Under the pieces are notes generated by a model. The model worked only from the letters and a program-made list of their open reading frames with translations. It was not told where the DNA came from and ran no database searches. Of a DNA stretch of 64,000 bases, positions 24,023 through 32,242 are shown one piece after another (the first letter of the stretch is position 1; every line of letters begins with the position of its first letter). This DNA comes from Bdellovibrionales bacterium. GTDB lineage: Bacteria > Bdellovibrionota > UBA1018 > CAIMNF01. The stretch spans positions 248,001 through 312,000 of the forward strand of contig CANNBJ010000002.1 in NCBI GenBank assembly GCA_947502835.1, read 5' to 3'. Made by a program: the position numbers and the translations under genes.

Positions 24023-24845
24023 GTTCCTCTGAGGTTTCCACGTGCAGGGTTTCCACGCCCGCAAGATTGAAAATTTGCTTGGTTTTTGTCTCGAATTGAT
24101 CAACGGAATCCTTCAATAATTTCCTGATCCCGGGCGAGTCGGCTCGAAAATCGAATGCCAATCCCGTCTCGGGATCCTGTATGTTGATCAGGCCCACATC
24201 GGGAAGCAGGGATTCCGCCCGATCCGCAATCTTGACCGCAACGACATCATGTTTCCGGGATAACTGCCGAAGCGAATTCTCGTAACCCTCCGCCTTGAAG
24301 TCACTCAGAATGAAGACGATCCCCGAGTGCTTCAGGAGTCTTCGTGTCTCTTCGAGCGCTTTCTTCAGTCCTGTTCCGCCCGCCTCTGTCGGAAAGGCTG
24401 CGAGGTCCCGAATGATCCGGAGAACGTGGTTCTTCCCTTTCTTCAATTCTATGGTTTTCCGGACACGGTCGGTTACGAACAGAACTCCCACCTTGTCCCC
24501 GGAATTCGATGCTGCATAGGCAATCATCGCTCCCAATTCGGCCACCACGTCCTTTTTCATGTTCTTCACCGATCCGAAATCCGTAGAGGCGGAGAAGTCG
24601 GCGATGATGAAGACATTCAGCTCGCGCTCCTCTTCGTACTGCTTGATCAGGGGCTCGCGGCTCCTGGCACTCACTTTCCAATCGAGGTGGCGGATGTCAT
24701 CACCGGGGGTGTACTGCCGGTGCTCGGAAAACTGAACCCCCTGCCCGCGGAACTTGCTTTTGTAGCCGCCCGTCATGATGTCATCCATCATCCTGCGGCT
24801 TGAGATCTCAATGCGTTTGACTTTCTTGAGGATCGACTCGTTCAT
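23973..24845 (-). CDS. DUF58 domain protein of the MoxR-Bat operon
   Basis: The 290-residue soluble protein has the DUF58 signature RQYTPGDDIRHLDWKVSAR (residues about 44-62) and a vWA-like FIIADFSAST, with a later IVFILSDFKAEG. DUF58 proteins almost always follow moxR and are thought to connect the ATPase to membrane clients. Its ATG overlaps the moxR stop (ATGA). The length is typical (about 290). Biochemical function is not established in the family. Confidence 0.92.
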   Translation of the reverse strand: MNESILKKVKRIEISSRRMMDDIMTGGYKSKFRGQGVQFSEHRQYTPGDDIRHLDWKVSARSREPLIKQYEEERELNVFIIADFSASTDFGSVKNMKKDVVAELGAMIAYAASNSGDKVGVLFVTDRVRKTIELKKGKNHVLRIIRDLAAFPTEAGGTGLKKALEETRRLLKHSGIVFILSDFKAEGYENSLRQLSRKHDVVAVKIADRAESLLPDVGLINIQDPETGLAFDFRADSPGIRKLLKDSVDQFETKTKQIFNLAGVETLHVETSEEHAEKLVSFLKRRKTNR

Positions 24846-25834
24846 GGCACTTCAATGCGATCGAGAATTTTCCTGACAAGGATTTCCGAGTTGATGTTTT
24901 CCGCTTCGGCTTCGTAGGTGAGGAGAATCCGGTGCCGGAGAATGTCGTAGGCTACCGACTTGACGTCCTCGGGAGTCACGAACCCCCGATGCCGGATGAA
25001 GGCATTCGCGCGCGAGGCTTTGGTGAGCGAGAGGGTGGCCCTCGGGGATCCACCCGAACTGATGAAGGGTTTCAGTTCCTGAAGTCCGTACTTTTCTGGA
25101 TATCTCGAAGCAAAAATGATGTTCAGGATGTAGTCCTTGACCTTGTCGTCCATGTAGATGTCGTTGCAGAGTTTTCGCGCATCGAGAATGGCTTGGGGGC
25201 TGCAGACCTTCGCTGCGGTCGGAGCCTCGTTCGAGGTCATCCGATTCATCATGATTTTTTCCTCGGCGATCGAAGGGTAGCCCACCTTCACCTTGAACAG
25301 AAATCTGTCGAGCTGAGCCTCGGGAAGGTTGTATGTTCCTTCCTGCTCGATCGGATTCTGGGTGGCGAGTACGACGAATGGATCATCCAGATGAAACGTG
25401 GTCTCACCAATCGTCACTTGGTGTTCACCCATTGCCTCGAGCAGTGCGCTCTGAACCTTGGCCGGTGCGCGATTGATCTCGTCGGCAAGGACGATGTTCG
25501 TAAAAATGGGTCCCTTTTTTGGAAAGAACTCATGTGTCTTCTGATTGAAGATCATGGTTCCGATCAGGTCGGACGGCAGGAGGTCGGGTGTGAATTGGAT
25601 GCGGTTGAACTTGGCATCAATGGTTTGGGCAAGGGTTTTCACGGTGAGGGTCTTGGCAAGTCCCGGCAAACCTTCAAGAAGAACGTGTCCATCGCAGAGA
25701 AGGGCAAGTACCAGCTTCTCGATCAGCTCGGTCTGACCCACGACCACTTTTCCAACTTCTTGGAAGAGGACATCGATGAACTGGCTTTTGTCGCGAATCA
25801 CTTCGGTAAGCTGCTGAATGTTGGGTGATGACAT
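24842..25834 (-). CDS. moxR: MoxR-family AAA+ ATPase
   Basis: The 330-residue ATPase carries Walker A GLPGLAKT, Walker B IVLADEINRAPAKVQ and the sensor motif VVLATQNPIEQEGTY, all typical of MoxR. These chaperone-like ATPases help assemble or activate the metal-binding vWA proteins encoded next to them, here the Bat proteins. I start at the ATG at 25834 (MSSPNIQQL). In-frame upstream codons (GTG, or TTG at 25870) are less typical. No strong ribosome site is visible at the ATG, only AAGGTGAAG about a dozen bases upstream. It heads the moxR-DUF58-DUF4381-batA-batBC-batD operon. Confidence 0.93.
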   Translation of the reverse strand: MSSPNIQQLTEVIRDKSQFIDVLFQEVGKVVVGQTELIEKLVLALLCDGHVLLEGLPGLAKTLTVKTLAQTIDAKFNRIQFTPDLLPSDLIGTMIFNQKTHEFFPKKGPIFTNIVLADEINRAPAKVQSALLEAMGEHQVTIGETTFHLDDPFVVLATQNPIEQEGTYNLPEAQLDRFLFKVKVGYPSIAEEKIMMNRMTSNEAPTAAKVCSPQAILDARKLCNDIYMDDKVKDYILNIIFASRYPEKYGLQELKPFISSGGSPRATLSLTKASRANAFIRHRGFVTPEDVKSVAYDILRHRILLTYEAEAENINSEILVRKILDRIEVP

Positions 25835-25942
25835 GTTTTTTATCTTCACCTTGTTTAAGGAGGTGCGCAAGAGTTGCGTGGAAATGTCTTTGGACTCGGA
25901 GGGTTTCTGACATGCAGTCAGAATACACAGCGCGACAATCGG

Positions 25943-27379
25943 TTATAGACTGATGTCGTCGGGTGGAGGAGGTGCTCTTCGATTTGCAGGGGTGGCCGAG
26001 GCCGCGGATCCGTCCTCGTTGGCGAGGTTTGCGAACAAGGTGTATTGCCCAAGCCAAGCGAGTTTCACGGTGCCAGGTTCACCATGACGGTTTTTTGCAA
26101 TGATGATCTCTGCAATGCCCTTTTCATCGGAATCCTGATTGTAGTAGTCGTCCCGATAAATAAAACAGACCAAGTCGGCGTCTTGTTCAATGGCTCCGGA
26201 CTCCCTCAAATCGGAGAGCATGGGGCGCTTGTCGGTTCGACTTTCGACGTTTCGACTCAATTGGGAGAGGGCGATGATCGGAACACCGATCTCCTTTGAC
26301 AGCTCTTTAAGACCCCGTGAAATCGCAGAGATTTCCTGTTCCCGATTTCCACCTGCGGAGGCCGTCTTTGGGCCGCGCATCAGCTGGAGGTAGTCGATCA
26401 CGATCAAGTCGATTTTTTTCTCTTTGGCCTTAAGCCTTCGGCAGCGGGAACGCAAATCCATCACCGTGAGGGCAGGGGTATCATCAATGTGGATTTTGGC
26501 CTGTCCCAATTGTTCCGCTGCAGTCATCAGGCGCCGGAATTCCTCTTTTGCCAAGGCTCCCGTTTTCAGGCGCTTTGAGTCAATCCGGCTGATGGAGGAG
26601 AAAAACCTGAACCCCAATTCCTCTTTTGACATTTCAAGTGAGAAGAGTGCTGCCACGGAGCCCTTGACGACGCATGAATGTAGCAAGGCCGAGATGAACC
26701 ATGAGGTTTTTCCCATACCGGGACGCGCGGCCAGGATGGTCACTTGGCCCGGATGCAAACCGGTCGTGAGTTTGTCGAACTCATGGAAGCCGGTGGGCAG
26801 ACCCACGACGTCCTCGCCGCCGGAGAGGAACAATTCTTGGACCCGGTTCATGTTGCTCGAGATGACCTCGGCAAGACTGGAGAAGCTTTTCTGGGTTTTG
26901 GTTTGCGAAACTTCAAAAATCCGGGTTTCAGCGAGATCGATGTAATTTTCGGTGTTTTCCACACCGGTAAGGCCCTCGTCCATGATGAGCGAGCAGGTTT
27001 CAATCAGGCGGCGCTGAAGTGCTTTTTCACGGACGATTTTTCCGTAGTGAACCACATTCGCGATCTGAAAGGAGGCTTGATCGAACAAAGACGTGAGGGT
27101 GCCCACTCCGCCGATCGAGTCGTACCAGCCACGATCCCGAAGCGTCGATGTCAACGTGACGAGGTCAACGGGCTTTCCGGTGTCCGAAAGAGCGCAGGCC
27201 GCTTCGAAGATCTTTTGATGGGCATCGAGAAAATAATCCCGGACCTCAAGACCGATTTCCCGAACTTGATCCAAAGTGGAGTTGTTGACGAGTACAGATC
27301 CGAGGACGGACCGCTCCGCCTCAAGGTCTTGAGGAAGCCTCTTACGCTGGGATGGAGGAACGCCGTGACCCTCGTTCAA
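25943..27379 (-). CDS. dnaB: Replicative DNA helicase DnaB
   Basis: The 478-residue hexameric helicase unwinds DNA at the replication fork. The N-terminal domain begins PQDLEAERSVLGSVLVNN. The C-terminal RecA-like domain has Walker A AARPGMGKTS, then LFSLEMSKEELGFR, IDLIVIDYLQLM (Walker B) and the arginine/DnaB motif KNRHGEPGTVKLAW. The length is normal and there is no intein. The start is a TTG at 27379 with AAGGAG about 10 bases upstream, four bases after rplI. The rpsF-rpsR-rplI-dnaB order is a classic conserved cluster. Confidence 0.97.
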   Translation of the reverse strand: MNEGHGVPPSQRKRLPQDLEAERSVLGSVLVNNSTLDQVREIGLEVRDYFLDAHQKIFEAACALSDTGKPVDLVTLTSTLRDRGWYDSIGGVGTLTSLFDQASFQIANVVHYGKIVREKALQRRLIETCSLIMDEGLTGVENTENYIDLAETRIFEVSQTKTQKSFSSLAEVISSNMNRVQELFLSGGEDVVGLPTGFHEFDKLTTGLHPGQVTILAARPGMGKTSWFISALLHSCVVKGSVAALFSLEMSKEELGFRFFSSISRIDSKRLKTGALAKEEFRRLMTAAEQLGQAKIHIDDTPALTVMDLRSRCRRLKAKEKKIDLIVIDYLQLMRGPKTASAGGNREQEISAISRGLKELSKEIGVPIIALSQLSRNVESRTDKRPMLSDLRESGAIEQDADLVCFIYRDDYYNQDSDEKGIAEIIIAKNRHGEPGTVKLAWLGQYTLFANLANEDGSAASATPANRRAPPPPDDISL

Positions 27380-27383
27380 AGGA

Positions 27384-27833
27384 TTAGGCTCCTTCTTTGA
27401 CCACCCAAACCTTCAGCTGAGCTACGACTTCAGGAAGAAGTTTCACTTCAACGTTGTGTACTCCCAGAGCCTTGATGGGCTCCTTGATGTGAATCGAGCG
27501 TTTTTCCACTTCGATTCCGCCCACCTTGAGGGCGTCTGCAATATCATTCGAGGTCACAGAGCCGAAAAGCTTGTCCTTCTCACCCACCTTGCGGGTGATG
27601 TTGCAGGTGAACCCGGAGATCTTTTTGGCAAGTTCTTCCGCGGTCGACTTTTCTGCGGAGCGCTTCTTTTCAAGCATCTTCTTCTGATGCTCGATCGCGC
27701 TCAGGTTGTTTTCATTCGCTGCGACCACTTTTTTTCCTGGAATGAGGAAGTTGCGGGCATAGCCGTCCGCTACCTTAACAACATCACCAATGCGGCCTAA
27801 ATTTTCTACGTTTTCTTTCAAAATCACTAACAT
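27384..27833 (-). CDS. rplI: 50S ribosomal protein L9
   Basis: The 149-residue protein binds 23S rRNA at the base of the L1 stalk. The N-terminal domain is canonical (MLVILKENVENLGRIGDVVK, then GYARNFLIPGKKV) and the connecting helix runs through IEHQKKMLEKKRSAEKS. The C-terminal domain has KLFGSVTSNDIADAL. The ATG has AGGAGA upstream. Its length is that of E. coli L9. Confidence 0.98.
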   Translation of the reverse strand: MLVILKENVENLGRIGDVVKVADGYARNFLIPGKKVVAANENNLSAIEHQKKMLEKKRSAEKSTAEELAKKISGFTCNITRKVGEKDKLFGSVTSNDIADALKVGGIEVEKRSIHIKEPIKALGVHNVEVKLLPEVVAQLKVWVVKEGA

Positions 27834-27862
27834 GGGGATTCTCCTGAATCTGAATTGGACCC

Positions 27863-28765
27863 CTAGATTTGCCCGAATTTCTTGCGAAAGTCAAACCAAA
27901 GGTCGAAAAAGCCCGCGCTGACCACAACGGGGCTTCCGATAAAGAGCGCGATGCCGTAAATGGCGGTTCGAAAGAAGCCCTGAATTCCCGCCTTGTTCAG
28001 GAAGAAGCTGAGAATGCTGAGTCCCTGGAGTCCATACAACACCATGAATAACTTAAATCCATTGAGCCCGATCAGGTACGGTGCTTTGTCTGCAAATGCA
28101 AAAAGAGCTGCTGAAACCAGAGTCGGCCAAACCAGCCATTCGGGGTTTTTGTATCTGGACCAGAACGACTTTGAAAGAAAGCCGCGAACCAGTTGGGACG
28201 CAAACAGGAGATTCACCCAAAACGAAAGAAGAAGTGAGATCAGAATGCCTGAAGGAAGTTCCGTCATGATCTTCCGATAAAGTCCACCCCGACCCTCTGC
28301 TTCAACGAGCTCTTGAATTGCTCCCTGCGGATTCAGAATCAGTTGGTCCATGATCTGGAATACTTCTCCCCGCACATATTCCACCGGCCCGAGACCGACA
28401 TTCCGGCCAAGAACCACAAGAGCCGCGAGGATCACCTGAATCAGGAAGACGTAACTGATGGCGGCGCTTTGCTGGATCTTGCCGGTCCTCCGGATCAGGA
28501 AGGGGAAAAGGATTCCCACGCCGAGCCAGAAAAATCCGGCGACCCAGAGGGCCTTCGGGTCGTTGAGAAGAGCAAGGATCGCGAGGTTCGTAAAAAGAGC
28601 GCTGGCGCTCACCCAAGCCCTGTTCTTCAGTGTCAGAATGAACAAGGGTACGGGAGAAACCACCAAAAAGAGCGGGGTTTGAAACAGAAGGAAAGATAAA
28701 AAAAATGGAGCAACCCTGAAAATGAATTTCGGGATTGCTCCAATCTCTAAGGGCTTCTCGTTCAT
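27863..28765 (-). CDS. DUF2232 polytopic membrane protein
   Basis: The 300-residue protein has about eight hydrophobic segments, for example FFLSFLLFQTPLFLVVSPVP at the N-terminus and IYGIALFIGSPVVVSAGFF near the end. DUF2232 (YybS-like) proteins are commonly encoded between rpsR and rplI in deltaproteobacteria and Firmicutes, which is the position here. Their function is unknown. The start lies six bases after the rpsR stop without a strong ribosome site, suggesting coupled translation. Family assignment rests on position plus topology. Confidence 0.78.
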   Translation of the reverse strand: MNEKPLEIGAIPKFIFRVAPFFLSFLLFQTPLFLVVSPVPLFILTLKNRAWVSASALFTNLAILALLNDPKALWVAGFFWLGVGILFPFLIRRTGKIQQSAAISYVFLIQVILAALVVLGRNVGLGPVEYVRGEVFQIMDQLILNPQGAIQELVEAEGRGGLYRKIMTELPSGILISLLLSFWVNLLFASQLVRGFLSKSFWSRYKNPEWLVWPTLVSAALFAFADKAPYLIGLNGFKLFMVLYGLQGLSILSFFLNKAGIQGFFRTAIYGIALFIGSPVVVSAGFFDLWFDFRKKFGQI

Positions 28766-28771
28766 CAGAAA

Positions 28772-29104
28772 TCAGTTCGAATGAGGTCCGATGGAAGTGA
28801 AACCAAGGAGCGCCAAATTGCGGGCGCGCTTGATCTCTGTCGTGAGTTTTCTTTGAATGGTGGCGCAGTTCCCGGTCACGCGGCGCGGAACCATCTTCCC
28901 ATGCTCAGTCATGAAGGAGGAGAGGAACTTCGGGTTCTTATAGCTGATGTTCGCTGCATCTTCCTCGCCGCTTGTGAAGCGGCATTCTTTTTTGCGATTT
29001 CCGGAAGAGAAGCGGCGCCCTTTTTTGCCGCCCATATCGTCCATCGCGTCTTCCATGTCTTCGTTGTACCGGGAATCTCTATCTTTTCCTGTGTCTCTTG
29101 CCAT
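28772..29104 (-). CDS. rpsR: 30S ribosomal protein S18 with an acidic N-terminal extension
   Basis: The S18 core is clear in the C-terminal 75 residues: ISYKNPKFLSSFMTEHGK, then RVTGNCATIQRKLTTEIKRA and RNLALLGF. S18 pairs with S6 on the 30S platform. At 110 residues it is longer than the usual 75 because of an N-terminal extension of about 30 residues, first acidic (YNEDMEDAMDDMGG) and then basic (KKGRRFSSGNRKKE). The ATG has AAGAGGAC upstream. The preceding rpsF and the following DUF2232 gene are in the same operon. Confidence 0.95.
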   Translation of the reverse strand: MARDTGKDRDSRYNEDMEDAMDDMGGKKGRRFSSGNRKKECRFTSGEEDAANISYKNPKFLSSFMTEHGKMVPRRVTGNCATIQRKLTTEIKRARNLALLGFTSIGPHSN

Positions 29105-29136
29105 TTTATTAGTCCTCTTGAATCAATCGTTAAGGG

Positions 29137-29520
29137 TTATGCCATGATCTCAGGCTGCGAAGGGCGCTCTTCCCGCTTCAGCGGGGTCCCGTTCGGGAAA
29201 TCCTTGAAATAAACGTCTTTGTGAAACTCCTTGGCGAGGTTCACGGTCATGAATCGGAGGGTGGATTCGTGCAGGCGGAGGTTCCGCTCGATTTCATGAA
29301 CCACATCGCCCTTCCCGGTATAAACGAAATGGGTATAGTGACCGCGGGTCTCTTTCTGGATCGGATAGGCAAACTTGCGCTTTCCCCAATCTTCTTCGTA
29401 GACAGTCTCACCGCCGTAGGCTTTGACAATCGCATTCAAGCGATCTTTGAGGGTTTTCAGGCCGTCGTCGCTGAGATCAACGCGCGTAATGAAGGTGGTT
29501 TCGTAACCAGGCAATTTCAT
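29137..29520 (-). CDS. rpsF: 30S ribosomal protein S6
   Basis: The 127-residue S6 has the canonical start of a ferredoxin-like fold, PGYETTFITRVDLSDDGLK, and then GGETVYEEDWGKRKFAYPI with ETRGHYTHF. It binds 16S rRNA with S18. The C-terminal tail is charged, as is usual. The start ATG follows AAGGAGA. It heads the rpsF-rpsR-DUF2232-rplI-dnaB operon. Confidence 0.97.
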   Translation of the reverse strand: MKLPGYETTFITRVDLSDDGLKTLKDRLNAIVKAYGGETVYEEDWGKRKFAYPIQKETRGHYTHFVYTGKGDVVHEIERNLRLHESTLRFMTVNLAKEFHKDVYFKDFPNGTPLKREERPSQPEIMA

Positions 29521-29540
29521 GGGGTCTCCTTGTGGTTTGC

Positions 29541-29565
29541 GCCCCGGGAGTCAGGCTCTCGGAGC
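29541..29565 (-). promoter_or_regulatory. Candidate leader hairpin upstream of rpsF
   Basis: On the minus strand GCTCCG can pair with CGGGGC (one G-U pair) around a 13-base loop, just before the rpsF ribosome site. S6:S18 autoregulatory elements occupy this place in many bacteria and contain a CCG-bearing stem. This match is short and I cannot confirm the consensus. Confidence 0.22.
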
Positions 29566-29616
29566 AAAGAGTTAATACAATAGACCGGTATGGATACCAT
29601 GGATTGAGGGCTGCGA

Positions 29617-30375
29617 TCAAGCGCCAACTGCCGATTTTTCCCGTCTTTTCTCGATCATCGCCACCACCAGAGTTGCCCCCTCGTACATCAATCCCAGGGG
29701 CGCCATCAGGAGAAGCATTGAAATCGCGTCCGGGGGTGCCACAAACGCCGACACAATCGTGATCGCCATGTACGCATTTCTTCGTTGTGTCCGGAGCGTT
29801 GAGGAATCCAGAATTCCAATGAAGCCAAGGAGAATCAAAAGAACCGGAAGCTCGAATGCCGCGCCAAACAGGAACATCAGTTTCAGGCAGGTTCCGTAGT
29901 AGGAGTCGATTGTGAGCAGGGGGGCATCACCCGGCAAACCAAAGGACACGAAAAACTTGAACCCGATCGGGAAAAGAACCCAATAGGCGAATGCCGCACC
30001 CGCGAGGAAGAAAAAGCTGGCCGCACTCACAAACGGGATGGCAAGACGCCGCTCTTTTTGAAGGAGTCCGGGTGAAACAAAGGACCAGAGTTGGTAAAAA
30101 TAGTACGGACTGAAAAGAAAGAGGGATGAGTAGCCTGCGATCTTCAGGTGGGTGAAGAAATTCTCGAATAAGCTCGTGAAATAAAGCTTTTGCTGTTCGG
30201 GCGGGAGCGCGTTGAAAAGTGGTTTTTGCAAAAAAGCGAACACCCACTTGTTGGTGAAAAAGTAGCAAAGAAGAAATCCGGCAAAGAACACGAAAAGGCA
30301 CCGGACAAGCCTTGTCTTGAGTTCATCTAAATGTTGCCAAAACCCCATAAAGGCGTTTGAATGTTCCTGGTCCAC
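29617..30375 (-). CDS. tatC: Twin-arginine translocase subunit TatC
   Basis: The 252-residue protein has six transmembrane helices and the TatC N-terminal motif GFWQHLDELKTRLVRCL. Later come FSPYYFYQLWSFVSPGL and FPIGFKFFVSFGL, the family's conserved cytoplasmic and periplasmic loops. TatC binds the twin-arginine signal of folded exported proteins. No tatA or tatB lies nearby. Two starts are possible: a GTG at 30375 or the ATG at 30348 (MGFWQH), which better fits the family. The divergent cyclophilin gene starts about 40-65 bases away. Confidence 0.93.
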   Translation of the reverse strand: MDQEHSNAFMGFWQHLDELKTRLVRCLFVFFAGFLLCYFFTNKWVFAFLQKPLFNALPPEQQKLYFTSLFENFFTHLKIAGYSSLFLFSPYYFYQLWSFVSPGLLQKERRLAIPFVSAASFFFLAGAAFAYWVLFPIGFKFFVSFGLPGDAPLLTIDSYYGTCLKLMFLFGAAFELPVLLILLGFIGILDSSTLRTQRRNAYMAITIVSAFVAPPDAISMLLLMAPLGLMYEGATLVVAMIEKRREKSAVGA

Positions 30376-30413
30376 GTGAAAGAAGTTCTAAGAACGGAAG
30401 GTGGTTGTCAACC

Positions 30414-31043
30414 GTGGCTTCTCGGCATCAGACAAAAAGGGTTCTCTCCGTCCTGGTTTCCTCCGGAATTCTGGTTTTTCTGATTGGAATCTATTTCAAG
30501 AGCATGTTGCCCGTGAGTGGCGGCGAAGGATTGGATCGTCCGCCCGCCCGAGGCCAGGTATTGAGGCCCGAAATTGAATCCGCATTGAAAGTGGGGGCGG
30601 ATGGGCTGTCAAAGGCCTGGGTGACCCTTCAGACCACGCGCGGAAAGATTCGAATCCGCTTCTTTTCTGAAGATGCCCCGCTCTCGGTGCGAAGAGTTGC
30701 GCAGTTGATCGATTCCGGATTCTACAATGGGCTGGCCTTTCATCGAGCGGAGCCGGGGTTTGTCATTCAGGGAGGTGATCCCACCGGTACGGGAAATGGC
30801 GGATCAGGGGTATTGCTTCCGGCCGAGTTCAACCAGAGGAAACACGTGGCAGGAGCGGTGGCCATGGCCAGGAAATGGGAGGAACCCGATTCCGCAGATT
30901 CTCAATTCTACATCACCCTTGGGAACCAATTTGATTTGGATGGGAAATACACCGTGATCGGGCAGGTCATCGAAGGCCTCGAGGTTGCAAACGAAATCAG
31001 GGTGGGGGATCGGATGACCTCCGTTACCCTGGAGGTGCAATGA
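30414..31043 (+). CDS. Cyclophilin-type peptidyl-prolyl isomerase, membrane-anchored
   Basis: The 209-residue protein has one N-terminal transmembrane helix (VLVSSGILVFLIGIYF) and a C-terminal cyclophilin domain with GLAFHRAEPGFVIQGGDPTG and SQFYITLGNQFDLDGKYT. The domain is the short bacterial form that catalyses proline cis-trans isomerisation, here probably in the periplasm. I favour a GTG start at 30414, because GGAAGGTGG lies upstream; a TTG at 30357 is in frame but less likely. Its stop overlaps the next start (ATGA at 31040-31043). Confidence 0.9.
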   Translation: MASRHQTKRVLSVLVSSGILVFLIGIYFKSMLPVSGGEGLDRPPARGQVLRPEIESALKVGADGLSKAWVTLQTTRGKIRIRFFSEDAPLSVRRVAQLIDSGFYNGLAFHRAEPGFVIQGGDPTGTGNGGSGVLLPAEFNQRKHVAGAVAMARKWEEPDSADSQFYITLGNQFDLDGKYTVIGQVIEGLEVANEIRVGDRMTSVTLEVQ

Positions 31044-32242
31044 AGCCGCGCGCATTCGTGGTTCACCGGGACCCGTGGCATAAAGGCGAGCATTCGATGA
31101 AGATTGCGGATCGGGAGCTCCAGTTTGCAATCCCGCACGATGTTTTTTCGACGCTTAGAATCGATGAAGGAACAATTCTATTGCTCAAACATCTGCCTGA
31201 ATCTCCACCCGCCAAGGTTCTCGATCTGGGCTGCGGTTACGGAGCGTTGGGATTGCCGGTGGCAGCGCTTCATCCCAAGTCCAAGGTAAAGCTGGTGGAT
31301 CGCGATCTTCTTGCTGTCGAGTGGGCCCGAAGGAATGCGGTAAAGAATGACCTTCAGGGTGTCGAGGTTGAAGGGAGTCTTGGATTCGATCAAGTTGAGG
31401 ACCGGGATTACGACTGGATTCTTTGCAATGTTCCGGCCCGAATCGGCAAGCCATTCATGGTTCATCTCTTCAAGGAGGGGGCTCGACGCTTGAATCGCGG
31501 GGGTGAGTTGCGGGTTATTGTGATTCGCGATCTTGTGCCTGTGATCCGCGAGATTTCCAGGGAGACGGGGATGGAGCTGAAAGAGTGTGCGGTTGGTCCA
31601 CGGCATTCGGTGTTTTCTCTCTCCGCACCCGAGGAGGCGAATCACGCTCTCGATGAGGAGGTTTCCGGACTTTATTTGCGGGACATGGTTCAGGTTTCAG
31701 GAATTGAGTTCGAACGCCCCTTTGATCTGGGGGGGGATGATCCCAAGCGTTTGAAGTCATCGCTGCCCTTGCTTCTGGATGCTTTGCCAAGGCAGGAGAT
31801 TCCCGATCGCATTCTTTGCGTACGCAGCGGCTATGGGATTTTGCCGGTGCTCTTTAAAATAAAATGGCCCGACAGTTCGATTTTGGCGTTTGATCGCGAT
31901 CTGCTCGGCCTGAAGTATGGAGCGCGGAATTCGGAACGCATCCTGGGAGAGGGAATGGTGAAGTTTGCTGGTGGTTGGTTCTTCCCTGAAACGATTCCGG
32001 TGACAGCGGAATTCGATTTGATCGTCATCGAAATCTCATCCTCCTCCGGAATGGCGGTTGCCGCGGAGGAACTGAGTGCAGCTCTCGCCCGAACATCCAA
32101 GGGAGGCAGGGTTCTCGGGGTTTGTCTTGATAAGGTCTGGCGTGAATGGATTCAGCCTCTGATTCGCCGGGAGGGGCTTCCTGCCCGTGCCCTTGCCTCT
32201 CGCGAAGGGTTCACTGTTTTTTCCGCGGAGAACCGGGATTAG
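31040..32242 (+). CDS. Tandem RsmC/RlmG-like methyltransferase, active half first
   Basis: The 400-residue protein holds two related Rossmann domains. The N-terminal half has a proper SAM-binding motif LDLGCGYGALG (residues about 61-71) and, at the catalytic position, NVPARIGKP (about 130-138), similar to the NPPFHxGK of guanine-N2 rRNA methyltransferases RsmC/RlmG. The C-terminal half (VRSGYGILPVLFKI, then AFDRDLLGLKYGARN) keeps the fold pattern but has lost the glycine-rich loop and catalytic motif. In RsmC the inactive half comes first, so the order is reversed. The substrate is probably rRNA. It overlaps the cyclophilin gene by four bases. Confidence 0.78.
   Translation: MKPRAFVVHRDPWHKGEHSMKIADRELQFAIPHDVFSTLRIDEGTILLLKHLPESPPAKVLDLGCGYGALGLPVAALHPKSKVKLVDRDLLAVEWARRNAVKNDLQGVEVEGSLGFDQVEDRDYDWILCNVPARIGKPFMVHLFKEGARRLNRGGELRVIVIRDLVPVIREISRETGMELKECAVGPRHSVFSLSAPEEANHALDEEVSGLYLRDMVQVSGIEFERPFDLGGDDPKRLKSSLPLLLDALPRQEIPDRILCVRSGYGILPVLFKIKWPDSSILAFDRDLLGLKYGARNSERILGEGMVKFAGGWFFPETIPVTAEFDLIVIEISSSSGMAVAAEELSAALARTSKGGRVLGVCLDKVWREWIQPLIRREGLPARALASREGFTVFSAENRD

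Noticed and set aside
24932-25828. A 298-codon open frame antisense to moxR
   Set aside because: MoxR is fully supported by motifs on the other strand; this is a compositional shadow.
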